A DNA stretch of 64,000 bases, from NCBI RefSeq assembly GCF_012911815.1, contig NZ_JAATNW010000006.1, forward strand, positions 365,789 to 429,788, in the 5' to 3' direction. Positions 10,724-18,726 of this stretch are shown here, piece by piece. Within the stretch, counting starts at the first letter, position 1; the number at the start of each line of letters is the position of its first letter. Position numbers and translations under genes: made by a program. The notes under the pieces were generated by a model. The model worked only from the letters and a program-made list of their open reading frames with translations. It searched no databases and was not told the origin of the DNA. Source of the DNA: Alteromonas ponticola (GTDB lineage: Bacteria; Pseudomonadota; Gammaproteobacteria; Enterobacterales; Alteromonadaceae).

Positions 10724-11803
10724 ATGAAGTATATCAATTCGACCGGCTTTACTCACAAACAGAGCGATAAAATTGGTGTATTGATTACAAATCTGGGCAC
10801 ACCCGATAAACCGGAACCAAAAGCGCTTAGGCGCTATTTAAAGCAATTCCTCTCGGATCCACGAGTGGTAGAAGTACCTAAGCTCATCTGGTGGATGGTG
10901 TTGAACGGGGTCATTCTCAACATTCGACCGCGTCGTTCAGCAAAAGCGTATAGCACGGTTTGGACAGAAGAGGGTTCTCCATTATTGACTATCACGCAAC
11001 AGCAAAATGAAGCACTGCGTACAAAGCTTACTCAGATGTATGGTGACGACATCGTAGTAGATTTTGCCATGCGTTATGGCAACCCAGACATTGACAGCGT
11101 GACAAACCGCATGTTGGACCAAGGTGTCAGGAAGCTGGTAGTACTGCCCCTGTACCCGCAGTATTGCGCGTCCACCACGGGATCCACCTTTGATGCCATT
11201 GCCGATTTGTTTACGCGCCGACGCTGGTTGCCTGACTTTCGTTTTATCAGCTCCTATCACGATCACTCAGATTATATTGAGACGCTGGCTGACAGCATTA
11301 GACAACATTGGGCCTCTAAAGGTAGAGCAGAAAAGTTAATTTTCTCTTTTCACGGCATCCCCAAACGCTACCTCACTAATGGTGATCCCTATTTCTGTCA
11401 TTGCCACAAGACATCCCGGCTGCTGGCAGAGGCACTCGGCCTAGGCAAATCCGAATATGAAACGACCTTTCAGTCCAGATTTGGTCGCGAAGAATGGTTA
11501 CAACCTTACACTGACTTCAGATTAAAGGCGTTGCCAAACGAAGGCGTGAAGTCAATACAGGTTGTTTGTCCTGGCTTCTCAGCAGATTGCCTGGAAACCT
11601 TAGAAGAAATAGCCGTTGAAAACAGAGACTACTTCATCGAGGCCGGCGGTAAGCATTATGAATACATTCCAGCACTTAACGACCAGCCAAAGCATATCGA
11701 AACACTGGCAAAAATTATTGAGCAAAATATTCAGGGATGGCGTATTGAGAACGACAACACCCAACGATCTGAGTTAGCAACACAACGCGGAGCAGCACAA
11801 TAG
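10724..11803 (+). CDS. hemH: Ferrochelatase
   Basis: Ferrochelatase inserts Fe2+ into protoporphyrin IX, the last step of haem synthesis, at the inner face of the membrane. The 359-residue protein has GVLITNLGTPDKP at the N-terminus, the LPLYPQYCASTTGST motif, the catalytic H210 in FSFHGIPKRY and the conserved E294 in the CPGFSADCLETLEE segment. The C-terminal 20 or so residues are a polar extension beyond the E. coli enzyme. It has a clear AGGAGGG Shine-Dalgarno. Its TAG stop shares a base with the GTG start of the downstream DUF4112 gene. Confidence 0.97.
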   Translation: MKYINSTGFTHKQSDKIGVLITNLGTPDKPEPKALRRYLKQFLSDPRVVEVPKLIWWMVLNGVILNIRPRRSAKAYSTVWTEEGSPLLTITQQQNEALRTKLTQMYGDDIVVDFAMRYGNPDIDSVTNRMLDQGVRKLVVLPLYPQYCASTTGSTFDAIADLFTRRRWLPDFRFISSYHDHSDYIETLADSIRQHWASKGRAEKLIFSFHGIPKRYLTNGDPYFCHCHKTSRLLAEALGLGKSEYETTFQSRFGREEWLQPYTDFRLKALPNEGVKSIQVVCPGFSADCLETLEEIAVENRDYFIEAGGKHYEYIPALNDQPKHIETLAKIIEQNIQGWRIENDNTQRSELATQRGAAQ

Positions 11804-12213
11804 TGAACCAGGCTAAAGCCCCAAAGGAATTGCTTCAGGCACAGAAATTGGCCAATACGTTAGATACCGCCATCAAGGTACCCTTTATCCCGTTCAAATT
11901 TGGCCTCGATTCTATTGTCGGGTTAATTCCCGGTATTGGTGATGCAGTGATGATGGCTGCTGCCATGCGCATTGTCTATTTAGGCAAAAAGCTGGGCATG
12001 CCAAAACCGTTAATCACTAAAATGGTACGTAATGCGGCATTGGATTTTGGTATCGGCTTTGTGCCCTTCGTCGGTGATGTGGTGGATTTCTTCTATAAAG
12101 CGAACCGCGCTAACGTTAAAATTATGGAAAAATGGTGGTTGCAGGAAAACCAGGCTCAGCTGGACGCTAACACAACACAATCGCTGGAATCGTGGCAACA
12201 AAAAACCTCTTAA
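11803..12213 (+). CDS. DUF4112 family membrane protein
   Basis: A 136-residue protein of unknown function that I recognise as DUF4112 from the segments TAIKVPFIPFKFGLDSIVGL, IPGIGDAVMMAAAM and GFVPFVGDVVDFFYKANRAN. The two glycine- and proline-containing hydrophobic stretches are likely membrane segments. The start is a GTG overlapping the hemH stop by one base, so it is probably translated by coupling with hemH. Family members are common in proteobacteria with no established role. I do not infer a haem-related function beyond the shared operon. Confidence 0.8.
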   Translation: MNQAKAPKELLQAQKLANTLDTAIKVPFIPFKFGLDSIVGLIPGIGDAVMMAAAMRIVYLGKKLGMPKPLITKMVRNAALDFGIGFVPFVGDVVDFFYKANRANVKIMEKWWLQENQAQLDANTTQSLESWQQKTS

Positions 12214-12350
12214 GCATTATAGTTTCCCCCTAATCGACTTTAAATCGATCTTATCCTTACTGCTCTCGGTACATACTCTAAGCCAATTCACGTTTATGCG
12301 GATCGGCATTATTTCGCTGATACGATGTAAAATAAGGAGAGCACAACTGC

Positions 12351-13991
12351 ATGAAAGCCTCTGATCTTTTTATCAAAGCGCTGGAAGCTGAAGGTGTAGA
12401 ATATATCTTCGGTATTCCGGGTGAAGAAAATCTGGATTTACTAGAGTCAATCCGGACATCTTCAATAAAATTAATTCTTACCCGTCATGAACAGGGCGCG
12501 GGCTTTATGGCTGCCACCTATGGCAGGCTGACCGGCAAAGTCGGTGTTTGTCTATCTACTTTAGGGCCCGGTGCCACCAATCTGGTGACCCCGGCCGCTT
12601 ATGCACAGCTTGGTGCGATGCCAATGCTGATGATCACCGGGCAAAAACCAATTAAAACCAGTAAGCAAGGACGATTTCAGGTCATTGATGCGGTGGATAT
12701 GATGCGGCCGATTACCAAATACACCACACAGGTGGTAAGCGGCGATCGCATTCCATCCATTATTCGTGAAGCATTTCGAATTGCCCACGAGGAGCGTCCC
12801 GGCGCAGTGCATATCGAATTACCTGAAGATATCGCTGCAGAAAAAACCACCTCACCGTTATTACGACCCAGTTACTCTCGCCGTCCTATTGCTGAATATA
12901 AGGCAATTAACGAAGCAGTGAGCATGATTGAAAAGGCCAATTCTCCGCTGATACTTATCGGTGCGGGGGCGAACCGTAAACTGACAGCAAAAATGCTGCG
13001 CGAGTTTGTCGATAAAACAGGCATTCCTTTTGTCACCACTCAAATGGGCAAAGGCGTTCTCAACGAAGAGGACGCGTTATTTGCCGGCAACACCGCGTTG
13101 TCTGACGGTGATTTCGTCCATCGAGCAATCAAGCGTGCAGACCTTATTATCAATGTAGGCCACGATGTAGTAGAAAAGCCGCCTTTCTTTATGCATAACG
13201 ATGGCAAGCAAGTCATTCATATTAACTTCGAACCAGCGGCGGTGGATCCGGTTTACTTCCCTCAGCTTGAAGTGGTCGGCGATATCGCCAACAGCATCTG
13301 GCAAATCAAAGAGCGGGTGGAACCGCAGAGTAACTGGAAACTCGATTTTTACAAAGATGTCCATGAAGCCTATGTTAATCACCGCGCTGAAGCGGAAAAT
13401 GACGACAGGTTTCCCGTTTTGCCCGAGCGATTTGTGCGTGATGTGAGAGCCGTAATGCCCAAAGAGGGCATCGTTACCCTTGATAATGGGGTATATAAAA
13501 TCTGGTTTGCGCGTAATTATCCCGCTTACCAACCCAACACCTTGTTACTTGATAACGCACTAGCGTCAATGGGCGCAGGATTACCGTCCGCTATTGCCGC
13601 GAAGATCGTTAATCCGGAGGTCCCGGTGCTAAGCGTGTGTGGCGATGGCGGCTTTATGATGAACAGTCAGGAACTTGAAACAGCAGTGAGGCTTAAACTT
13701 GATTTAGTTGTGATTATTTTGCGCGACGATGCATACGGTATGATCAAGTGGAAGCAGGCACATATGGAGTTGGGTAACTTTGGGCTGGACTACGGCAATC
13801 CAGATTTTGTGGAATACGCCAATGCGTATGGTGCGCACGGGTGGCGAATTGAGTCGACATCATCGCTGCGTGAACGTATACAGCATTGTTTGCAAACGTC
13901 TGGCGTGCATGTCATTGATTGCCCGGTCGATTACAGTATGAACGACGAAACACTTAATAATACCATCCGTGAACTTAGCAGCCAGCTATAA
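12351..13991 (+). CDS. ThDP-dependent acetolactate synthase-like large subunit
   Basis: A 546-residue thiamine-diphosphate enzyme of the acetolactate synthase/acetohydroxyacid synthase family. All three domains are present: PYR domain with GIPGEENLDL and the catalytic E47 in RHEQGAGFMA; central FAD-like domain (about 190-330); PP domain with the ThDP-Mg motif GDGGFMMNSQELE ending in LRDDAYGMI, where Asp replaces the second Asn of the usual NN pair. No regulatory small subunit (IlvN/IlvH type) is nearby, so a catabolic or specialised carboligase role is more likely than branched-chain amino acid synthesis. The aldehyde dehydrogenase gene begins 9 bases downstream, which suggests a shared pathway. 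The substrate is unknown. Confidence 0.85.
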   Translation: MKASDLFIKALEAEGVEYIFGIPGEENLDLLESIRTSSIKLILTRHEQGAGFMAATYGRLTGKVGVCLSTLGPGATNLVTPAAYAQLGAMPMLMITGQKPIKTSKQGRFQVIDAVDMMRPITKYTTQVVSGDRIPSIIREAFRIAHEERPGAVHIELPEDIAAEKTTSPLLRPSYSRRPIAEYKAINEAVSMIEKANSPLILIGAGANRKLTAKMLREFVDKTGIPFVTTQMGKGVLNEEDALFAGNTALSDGDFVHRAIKRADLIINVGHDVVEKPPFFMHNDGKQVIHINFEPAAVDPVYFPQLEVVGDIANSIWQIKERVEPQSNWKLDFYKDVHEAYVNHRAEAENDDRFPVLPERFVRDVRAVMPKEGIVTLDNGVYKIWFARNYPAYQPNTLLLDNALASMGAGLPSAIAAKIVNPEVPVLSVCGDGGFMMNSQELETAVRLKLDLVVIILRDDAYGMIKWKQAHMELGNFGLDYGNPDFVEYANAYGAHGWRIESTSSLRERIQHCLQTSGVHVIDCPVDYSMNDETLNNTIRELSSQL

Positions 13992-14000
13992 GGAGCGAAC

Positions 14001-15428
14001 ATGAAGGACAAGTATCCCTTTTACCTAGCCAATGAGGCTATTTTCAAAAATCAGGATCTTGAAGTAACTAACAAGTATACCGGTGAAGTCGCAACCCGGG
14101 TCGCTAAAGCTAATGCGGATGATATTGATAAGGCCATTGCCGCGGCAGAAAAAGCACAGCCAGCCATGACGGCAATGTCACCTTTTGAACGCCAAGCGGT
14201 GTTAGACCACTGTGTTAAACGCTTTAAAGAACGGGAAGATGAGCTGGCCAAAGCACTTTGCATCGAGGCAGGAAAACCCATCAAAGATGCCAAGGGCGAA
14301 GTAACCCGCTTGATAGATACATTCAGGATCGCGTCGGAAGAATCGGTTCGCATTAATGGTGAAGTTATCAACCTTGAAATTTCAGCCCGCGCCAAAGGCT
14401 ATCAAGGCATGACTAAAAAAGTCCCGATTGGGCCCTGCTCTTTTATTTCGCCGTTTAATTTCCCACTTAATCTGGCGGCACACAAAGTTGCTCCAGCGAT
14501 AGCTGCAGGCTGTACATTTGTACTCAAACCTGCTTCGCGAACGCCGATTGGTGCATTAATCATTGGAGAGATTCTGGCTGAGACCGATTTGCCTAAAGGG
14601 GCATTTTCAATCTTACCTTGCAGTCGCGATGGAGCGGATCTATTTACCACGGACGAGCGACTAAAGCTGTTAAGTTTCACCGGCTCGCCTGATGTGGGAT
14701 GGGACCTGAAGGCCAAAGCAGGTAAGAAGCCCGTGGTGTTAGAGCTGGGTGGTAATGCCGCTTGTATAGTAGACGAAGACGCCGATCTCGACGACGCGCT
14801 GGAGCGTCTGATAGTTGGTGCTTACTACCAATCCGGTCAAAGCTGTATTGGGGTTCAGCGAATTTTAATTCATCGCTCAATTTACGACGACTTCAAGCAA
14901 CGTTTTGTCGGCAAGGTAAAGGAATTGAAGTCCGGCGACCCTTCCGATGAGAATACCTTCATCGGACCCATGATCTCTGAGTCAGAGGCAAAAAGGTTAC
15001 ATGGCTGGATTGAAGAAGCCAAAAATCAGGGCGCAACTTTATTGTGCGGCGGTGAACGCAACGGTGCGATGTTGGAAGCGACCGTAATGGAAAATGTGCC
15101 TAAAGATGCTGATGTCAGCGCAGAAGAGGCCTTTGGTCCGGTAGCTGTGCTCTATCCATTTGATGATTTTGATGCGGCGCTGGAAGAAATTAATAACAGT
15201 CGTTACGGATTACAGGCTGGGATTTTCACCCGAGATTTATACAAGGCGAATCGCGCGTGGGACAAATTGGAAGTGGGCGGCGTGGTAATTGGCGATGTAC
15301 CTAGCTGGCGGGTGGATAACATGCCGTATGGTGGAGTTAAAGATTCGGGATTGGGTCGTGAAGGGATCCGTTACGCCATAGAGGACATGACTGAAACCCG
15401 CTTATTGGTAATACGCACCCCGCAATAA
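14001..15428 (+). CDS. NAD(P)-dependent aldehyde dehydrogenase
   Basis: A 475-residue ALDH-superfamily enzyme that oxidises an aldehyde to the acid. The conserved residues are visible: N154 in SPFNFPLN, the nucleotide-loop lysine in VLKPASRTP, E248 in LELGGNA and the nucleophile C282 in GQSCIGVQR. The overall pattern (GQSCIGVQRILIH, YGLQAGIFTRD, PYGGVKDSGLGREG) resembles lactaldehyde- and glyceraldehyde-type members rather than betaine-aldehyde dehydrogenases, but the substrate cannot be read from sequence. It has a good AAGGAG Shine-Dalgarno and follows the ThDP enzyme by 9 bases, probably as a two-gene operon. Confidence 0.9.
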   Translation: MKDKYPFYLANEAIFKNQDLEVTNKYTGEVATRVAKANADDIDKAIAAAEKAQPAMTAMSPFERQAVLDHCVKRFKEREDELAKALCIEAGKPIKDAKGEVTRLIDTFRIASEESVRINGEVINLEISARAKGYQGMTKKVPIGPCSFISPFNFPLNLAAHKVAPAIAAGCTFVLKPASRTPIGALIIGEILAETDLPKGAFSILPCSRDGADLFTTDERLKLLSFTGSPDVGWDLKAKAGKKPVVLELGGNAACIVDEDADLDDALERLIVGAYYQSGQSCIGVQRILIHRSIYDDFKQRFVGKVKELKSGDPSDENTFIGPMISESEAKRLHGWIEEAKNQGATLLCGGERNGAMLEATVMENVPKDADVSAEEAFGPVAVLYPFDDFDAALEEINNSRYGLQAGIFTRDLYKANRAWDKLEVGGVVIGDVPSWRVDNMPYGGVKDSGLGREGIRYAIEDMTETRLLVIRTPQ

Positions 15429-15433
15429 ACTAT

Positions 15434-15464
15434 TGGTGACGTCACCACCGCGAAGGCGGTGGTG
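15434..15464. repeat. Overlapping palindromes between convergent genes
   Basis: A 14-bp perfect palindrome (TGGTGACGTCACCA, 15434-15447) shares its right half with a 9-bp perfect hairpin (CACCACCGC, GAAG loop, GCGGTGGTG, 15443-15464). The two folds are mutually exclusive. There is no T-run on either strand, so it is not a classical intrinsic terminator. The shape resembles REP-type extragenic elements. It sits between the ALDH gene and the convergent DUF2237 gene. Confidence 0.6.
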
Positions 15465-15519
15465 CTACCCTCTCCAACTGGTGATATCGGATTTTCAACA
15501 CGTTTAACGATACTTCACG

Positions 15520-15876
15520 CTAGATCGCAAAAGCTTCAAGATATGCTAAAGGAATAATTTCCAGCGCTTTTTCATGAGTAGCTTCCAATTTCACTTTCGG
15601 GGCGACACCTGCTTCATAGGCGTGTAGCCAGCGAATTGCACACAAACACCAGCGATCGCCAGCTTGCAAGCCTGGAAATTGCATTTCAGGGCGGGGAGTG
15701 ACCAAGTCATTTCCCTGCACTAACGAGAATTCTAAAAAGGCGTCATCAACAATTGCGCAAACACTATGGTTGCCGATATCGTCATTGGGAACATAGCAAA
15801 AACCTTCCCGCGTGTAACCAGAATTACCGCAGCAAAGTTTCAATTGGGTACCTAATACATTTTTTGCATTTGCCAT
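15520..15876 (-). CDS. DUF2237 family protein
   Basis: A 118-residue cytoplasmic protein that I recognise as DUF2237 from the conserved order NVLGTQLKLC, HSVCAIVDDAFLEFS, GNDLVTPRPEMQFPGL, GDRWCLCAIRW and KLEATHEKALEIIPL. Several Cys residues are conserved in the family (two in GDRWCLCA), which hints at metal or redox chemistry, but no function is established. I chose the ATG at 15876, which has a GGTGG Shine-Dalgarno about ten bases upstream; an in-frame GTG at 15888 would add four residues. It is convergent with the ALDH gene and divergent from the GST gene. Confidence 0.82.
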   Translation of the reverse strand: MANAKNVLGTQLKLCCGNSGYTREGFCYVPNDDIGNHSVCAIVDDAFLEFSLVQGNDLVTPRPEMQFPGLQAGDRWCLCAIRWLHAYEAGVAPKVKLEATHEKALEIIPLAYLEAFAI

Positions 15877-15980
15877 ATTTACATCCACCGCATATCGTTA
15901 CCTTTATTGTGACAGCAAGCTATCTTTTTGCCAGTCATTTACGTTATCTTAACCACTCAGGCTGGCAACAGGAGTGGCGA

Positions 15981-16589
15981 ATGAAACTCTATCAAACTCA
16001 CAAAGCGCCTAACCCACGTAGGGTTCGCATATTCATGGCAGAAAAATCAATCAACGCGGAATTGATCGAACTTGACTTGCAAAAAGGTGAAAACCTGAGC
16101 AAAGAAATGCGGGCGAAGAACCCATTGGGGAAAGTGCCGATCCTGGAGCTGGATGATGGCACTTGTATCAGTGAATGTGCTGCCATCTATACCTATCTGG
16201 AATCACAGTATCCGCAGCCGCCCCTGTTAGGTACCACCGCGATAGAAACGGCCCAAATAGTGATGTGGGAACGGCAGGTGGAATTAGCCCTGATGCTGCA
16301 AATCGGCATGTGTTTTCAACACACCACTGGCTATTTCAAAGATCGCATGACGCCTGTGCCAGAATACGGCAAAGTGGCCGGCGAATCTGCACTGAAATAT
16401 ATGAAATTACTCGATCGTCGTCTCGCAGAATCTACATTTATTGCTGGCAATCGGTTTTCCGCCGCAGATATCACAGCGTTATGTGCAATCGATTTCGGCC
16501 GCGTGGTGAATATTCGTATGACCGATGATCATCCCAATCTCAAGCGTTGGCATCAAGAGGTCAGTAGCCGGGACAGTGCTAAGGCATAA
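15981..16589 (+). CDS. Glutathione S-transferase family protein
   Basis: A 202-residue cytosolic GST-fold protein. The thioredoxin-like N-terminal domain runs to about residue 80, with NPLGKVPILELDDG holding the cis-proline and CISECAAIYTYLE holding the E-S/C pair that binds the glutathione gamma-glutamyl group. The all-helical C-terminal domain ends with the FSAADITALCAIDF capping motif. The catalytic position near the N-terminus reads HKAPNPRRVRI, so it lacks an obvious Tyr or Cys nucleophile and belongs with the Ser/Asn-type bacterial GSTs. I chose the ATG at 15981 with a CAGGAG Shine-Dalgarno; the frame is open further upstream but that part has no family similarity. Confidence 0.88.
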   Translation: MKLYQTHKAPNPRRVRIFMAEKSINAELIELDLQKGENLSKEMRAKNPLGKVPILELDDGTCISECAAIYTYLESQYPQPPLLGTTAIETAQIVMWERQVELALMLQIGMCFQHTTGYFKDRMTPVPEYGKVAGESALKYMKLLDRRLAESTFIAGNRFSAADITALCAIDFGRVVNIRMTDDHPNLKRWHQEVSSRDSAKA

Positions 16590-16907
16590 TTGCCGACTAT
16601 AATAAGCTGTCTGTGTTGGTTGCTAAGCAATTAATTCATAGCGATTTGGAAACCAATTTACTAAATTGAGTTTTTGACAGGTCAGACGCTGTCGTGACGA
16701 TGGCCCGCGGCAATCTTTTGGCAGCCGAGTTTCGTAGTAATTTAGCACTCAGGTTTAATTGGACAGGTAAAAACAATGAGTGCGCACTGCATACAATACA
16801 TCTTCGTTACACGCACGATTCCGCTGCGTCACCGGCATCTCATCGAACTATGTTTGTTCTGGTTTAATACGCATGCAAACTTCTTCAATAAAAAGGCATT
16901 ATAGTAA
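16590..16907. other. Gene-free stretch upstream of selO
   Basis: About 318 bases without a convincing gene. There is a consensus-like TTGACA at 16674-16679 but no -10 at the right distance. A 42-codon reading frame (16776-16904) with a GGACAGG upstream ends four bases before selO and could be a leader peptide, but nothing in it is recognisable. The promoter of selO must lie here. Confidence 0.5.
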
Positions 16908-18608
16908 ATGGGCGATACAAAAATGAGTCATTCCACAACATTCATTCACTCGCTAGATGAACTGACTCAGCGTGCTGACTTCTCGTTACTGGAAAATCTC
17001 AATGTCGATCCGGATGCCACAGATACAGGCGATGACTATTACCCTCGGCAGGTGTTCTCAGGCCACTACGTGCCAGTCCGGCCTACTCCCATCAGTGATC
17101 CAGTTTATGTGGCGCATAGCAAAGCATTCTTCGCAGAACTGAGTCTGGATGAAAACATTGCAACTACGAAAGAATTTATTCAGTATTTTTCCGGAAATCT
17201 GGATAACGCAGGTGAAGCAGCAAAAAATTTCGGCTGGGCCACTGGCTACGCGCTTTCCATTTTTGGTAATGAGTATGTTCAGCAGTGTCCTTTCCAAACC
17301 GGCAATGGCTACGGCGATGGACGAGCCATTGCAGTGCTGGAAGTGGTAATCAACGATAAACGCTGGGAAATGCAACTTAAAGGCGCTGGTCGAACCCCTT
17401 ACTGTCGTGGTGGCGATGGGCGCGCGGTGCTGCGATCCAGCGTGCGTGAGTTTCTTGCTCAGGAGCACATGTACGCGCTGGGCGTACCTACTTCCCGCTC
17501 GCTTAGCTTAATTGCCTCAACCACTGAGCAGGTGGATCGGCCCTGGTATGAAGAGGGCTCGAAATCGCTCGATCCGCAGGTTATGGTTTCTAATCCTGTA
17601 GCTATCACTACCCGGGTTGCACCCTCATTCTTGCGCGTGGGTCAACTGGAATTGTTTGCGCGAAGAGCGCGCGTCAATGCGCACCCTGATGCGCAAAAAG
17701 AATTAGAAATGATTATTCTTCATGCAATCGAACGCGAATATGGTAAAGAAATAAAAGCGGATGGCCCATTCAGCGAACGAATTCTTGCGTTGGCATTGGC
17801 ATTTCGCCGCCGCCTGACTGCATTGGTAGCAAACTGGATCAGGGTGGGCTATTGCCAGGGCAACTTCAACAGCGATAATTGCGCCGTTGGTGGCTTCACC
17901 CTGGACTACGGCCCGTTCGGGTTCATCGAGCGTTTTCACCCATATTATCAACCCTGGACTGGTGGAGGCAGGCACTTTTCCTTTCTGAATCAACCGCTGG
18001 CAGCCGAAAAGAACTTTGCCAGTTTCTGCTCGGCATTGCGTCCTGCACTGGGTTCAAATGACGAAGCGATTGCGGAGCTGGATACAATGGTGGCTGGTTT
18101 TGCCGATGTGATGGAAGGGGCATTAAGGGAAATGTGGACAGCTAAATTAGGCTTACCATCATACAATGCGCAAGTGTTAAGTGACCTGTTACCCTTGATG
18201 GTCCAAAGTTCAGTGGACTATACAGTGTTTTTCCGTGAATTAAGTACCATTCCTAACGACATAAGCCAACTTGAGCCAAGTTTTTATGAGGGGCCATCAG
18301 ACGCTTTACGCGCTCAGTGGAGCGCTTGGCTAAGCCAATGGCGATCATTGCTTGATAATGAAAAGTTGCAGGAAATTACGCAGCAAATGAAACAGACGAA
18401 TCCTAAATTCACCTGGCGGGAGTGGCGGGTGGTACCTGCCTATCAAAATGCTACAAAAGGTGACTACTCACTCATTAAGGAATTACAGGACGTATTGACC
18501 CGCCCCTACGCCGAACAAACGGACGCGACGACAGAGAAGTTTTACCAATTGCGTCCGCGGGACTTATTCGGTGTGGGTGGCATTTCTCACTATAGTTGTT
18601 CTTCTTAA
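16908..18608 (+). CDS. selO: Protein adenylyltransferase SelO (YdiU family)
   Basis: SelO is a pseudokinase-fold enzyme that transfers AMP from ATP to Ser, Thr or Tyr of redox proteins. The 566-residue product contains the family signatures [12 protein letters not shown], the Gly-rich loop region [34 protein letters not shown] and [16 protein letters not shown] with [10 protein letters not shown]. The C-terminus is YSCSS: bacteria keep Cys where the vertebrate selenoprotein O has selenocysteine. It is longer than the E. coli protein (478 residues), mainly through insertions in the middle. Start may be the ATG at 16908 or the one at 16923; neither has a strong Shine-Dalgarno. Confidence 0.94.
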   Translation: MGDTKMSHSTTFIHSLDELTQRADFSLLENLNVDPDATDTGDDYYPRQVFSGHYVPVRPTPISDPVYVAHSKAFFAELSLDENIATTKEFIQYFSGNLDNAGEAAKNFGWATGYALSIFGNEYVQQCPFQTGNGYGDGRAIAVLEVVINDKRWEMQLKGAGRTPYCRGGDGRAVLRSSVREFLAQEHMYALGVPTSRSLSLIASTTEQVDRPWYEEGSKSLDPQVMVSNPVAITTRVAPSFLRVGQLELFARRARVNAHPDAQKELEMIILHAIEREYGKEIKADGPFSERILALALAFRRRLTALVANWIRVGYCQGNFNSDNCAVGGFTLDYGPFGFIERFHPYYQPWTGGGRHFSFLNQPLAAEKNFASFCSALRPALGSNDEAIAELDTMVAGFADVMEGALREMWTAKLGLPSYNAQVLSDLLPLMVQSSVDYTVFFRELSTIPNDISQLEPSFYEGPSDALRAQWSAWLSQWRSLLDNEKLQEITQQMKQTNPKFTWREWRVVPAYQNATKGDYSLIKELQDVLTRPYAEQTDATTEKFYQLRPRDLFGVGGISHYSCSS

Positions 18609-18726
18609 TAACGATTCGCTAGACACTCAGCTGTGCAAGTCACTTTTTCGACCACGGAGCTTTGCGATTAACGACGTGCTTTAAACAGTGAACAGGTGTC
18701 ACGAGAAAGAGTGACTCACCAGCTCA

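Noticed and set aside
13077..13532. A 151-codon open frame antisense to the ThDP enzyme gene
   Set aside because: It lies wholly inside a well-supported gene and encodes nothing recognisable.
12351..13991. Assigning the ThDP enzyme as IlvB or IlvI of branched-chain synthesis
   Set aside because: There is no small regulatory subunit gene and no other ilv gene nearby, and its partner is an aldehyde dehydrogenase.
16674..16679. TTGACA as the selO promoter
   Set aside because: No -10-like hexamer lies 15-19 bases downstream.
16776..16904. A 42-codon reading frame upstream of selO as a leader-peptide gene
   Set aside because: It has a plausible Shine-Dalgarno and ends four bases before selO, but the peptide has no recognisable feature and a frame of this size is common by chance.
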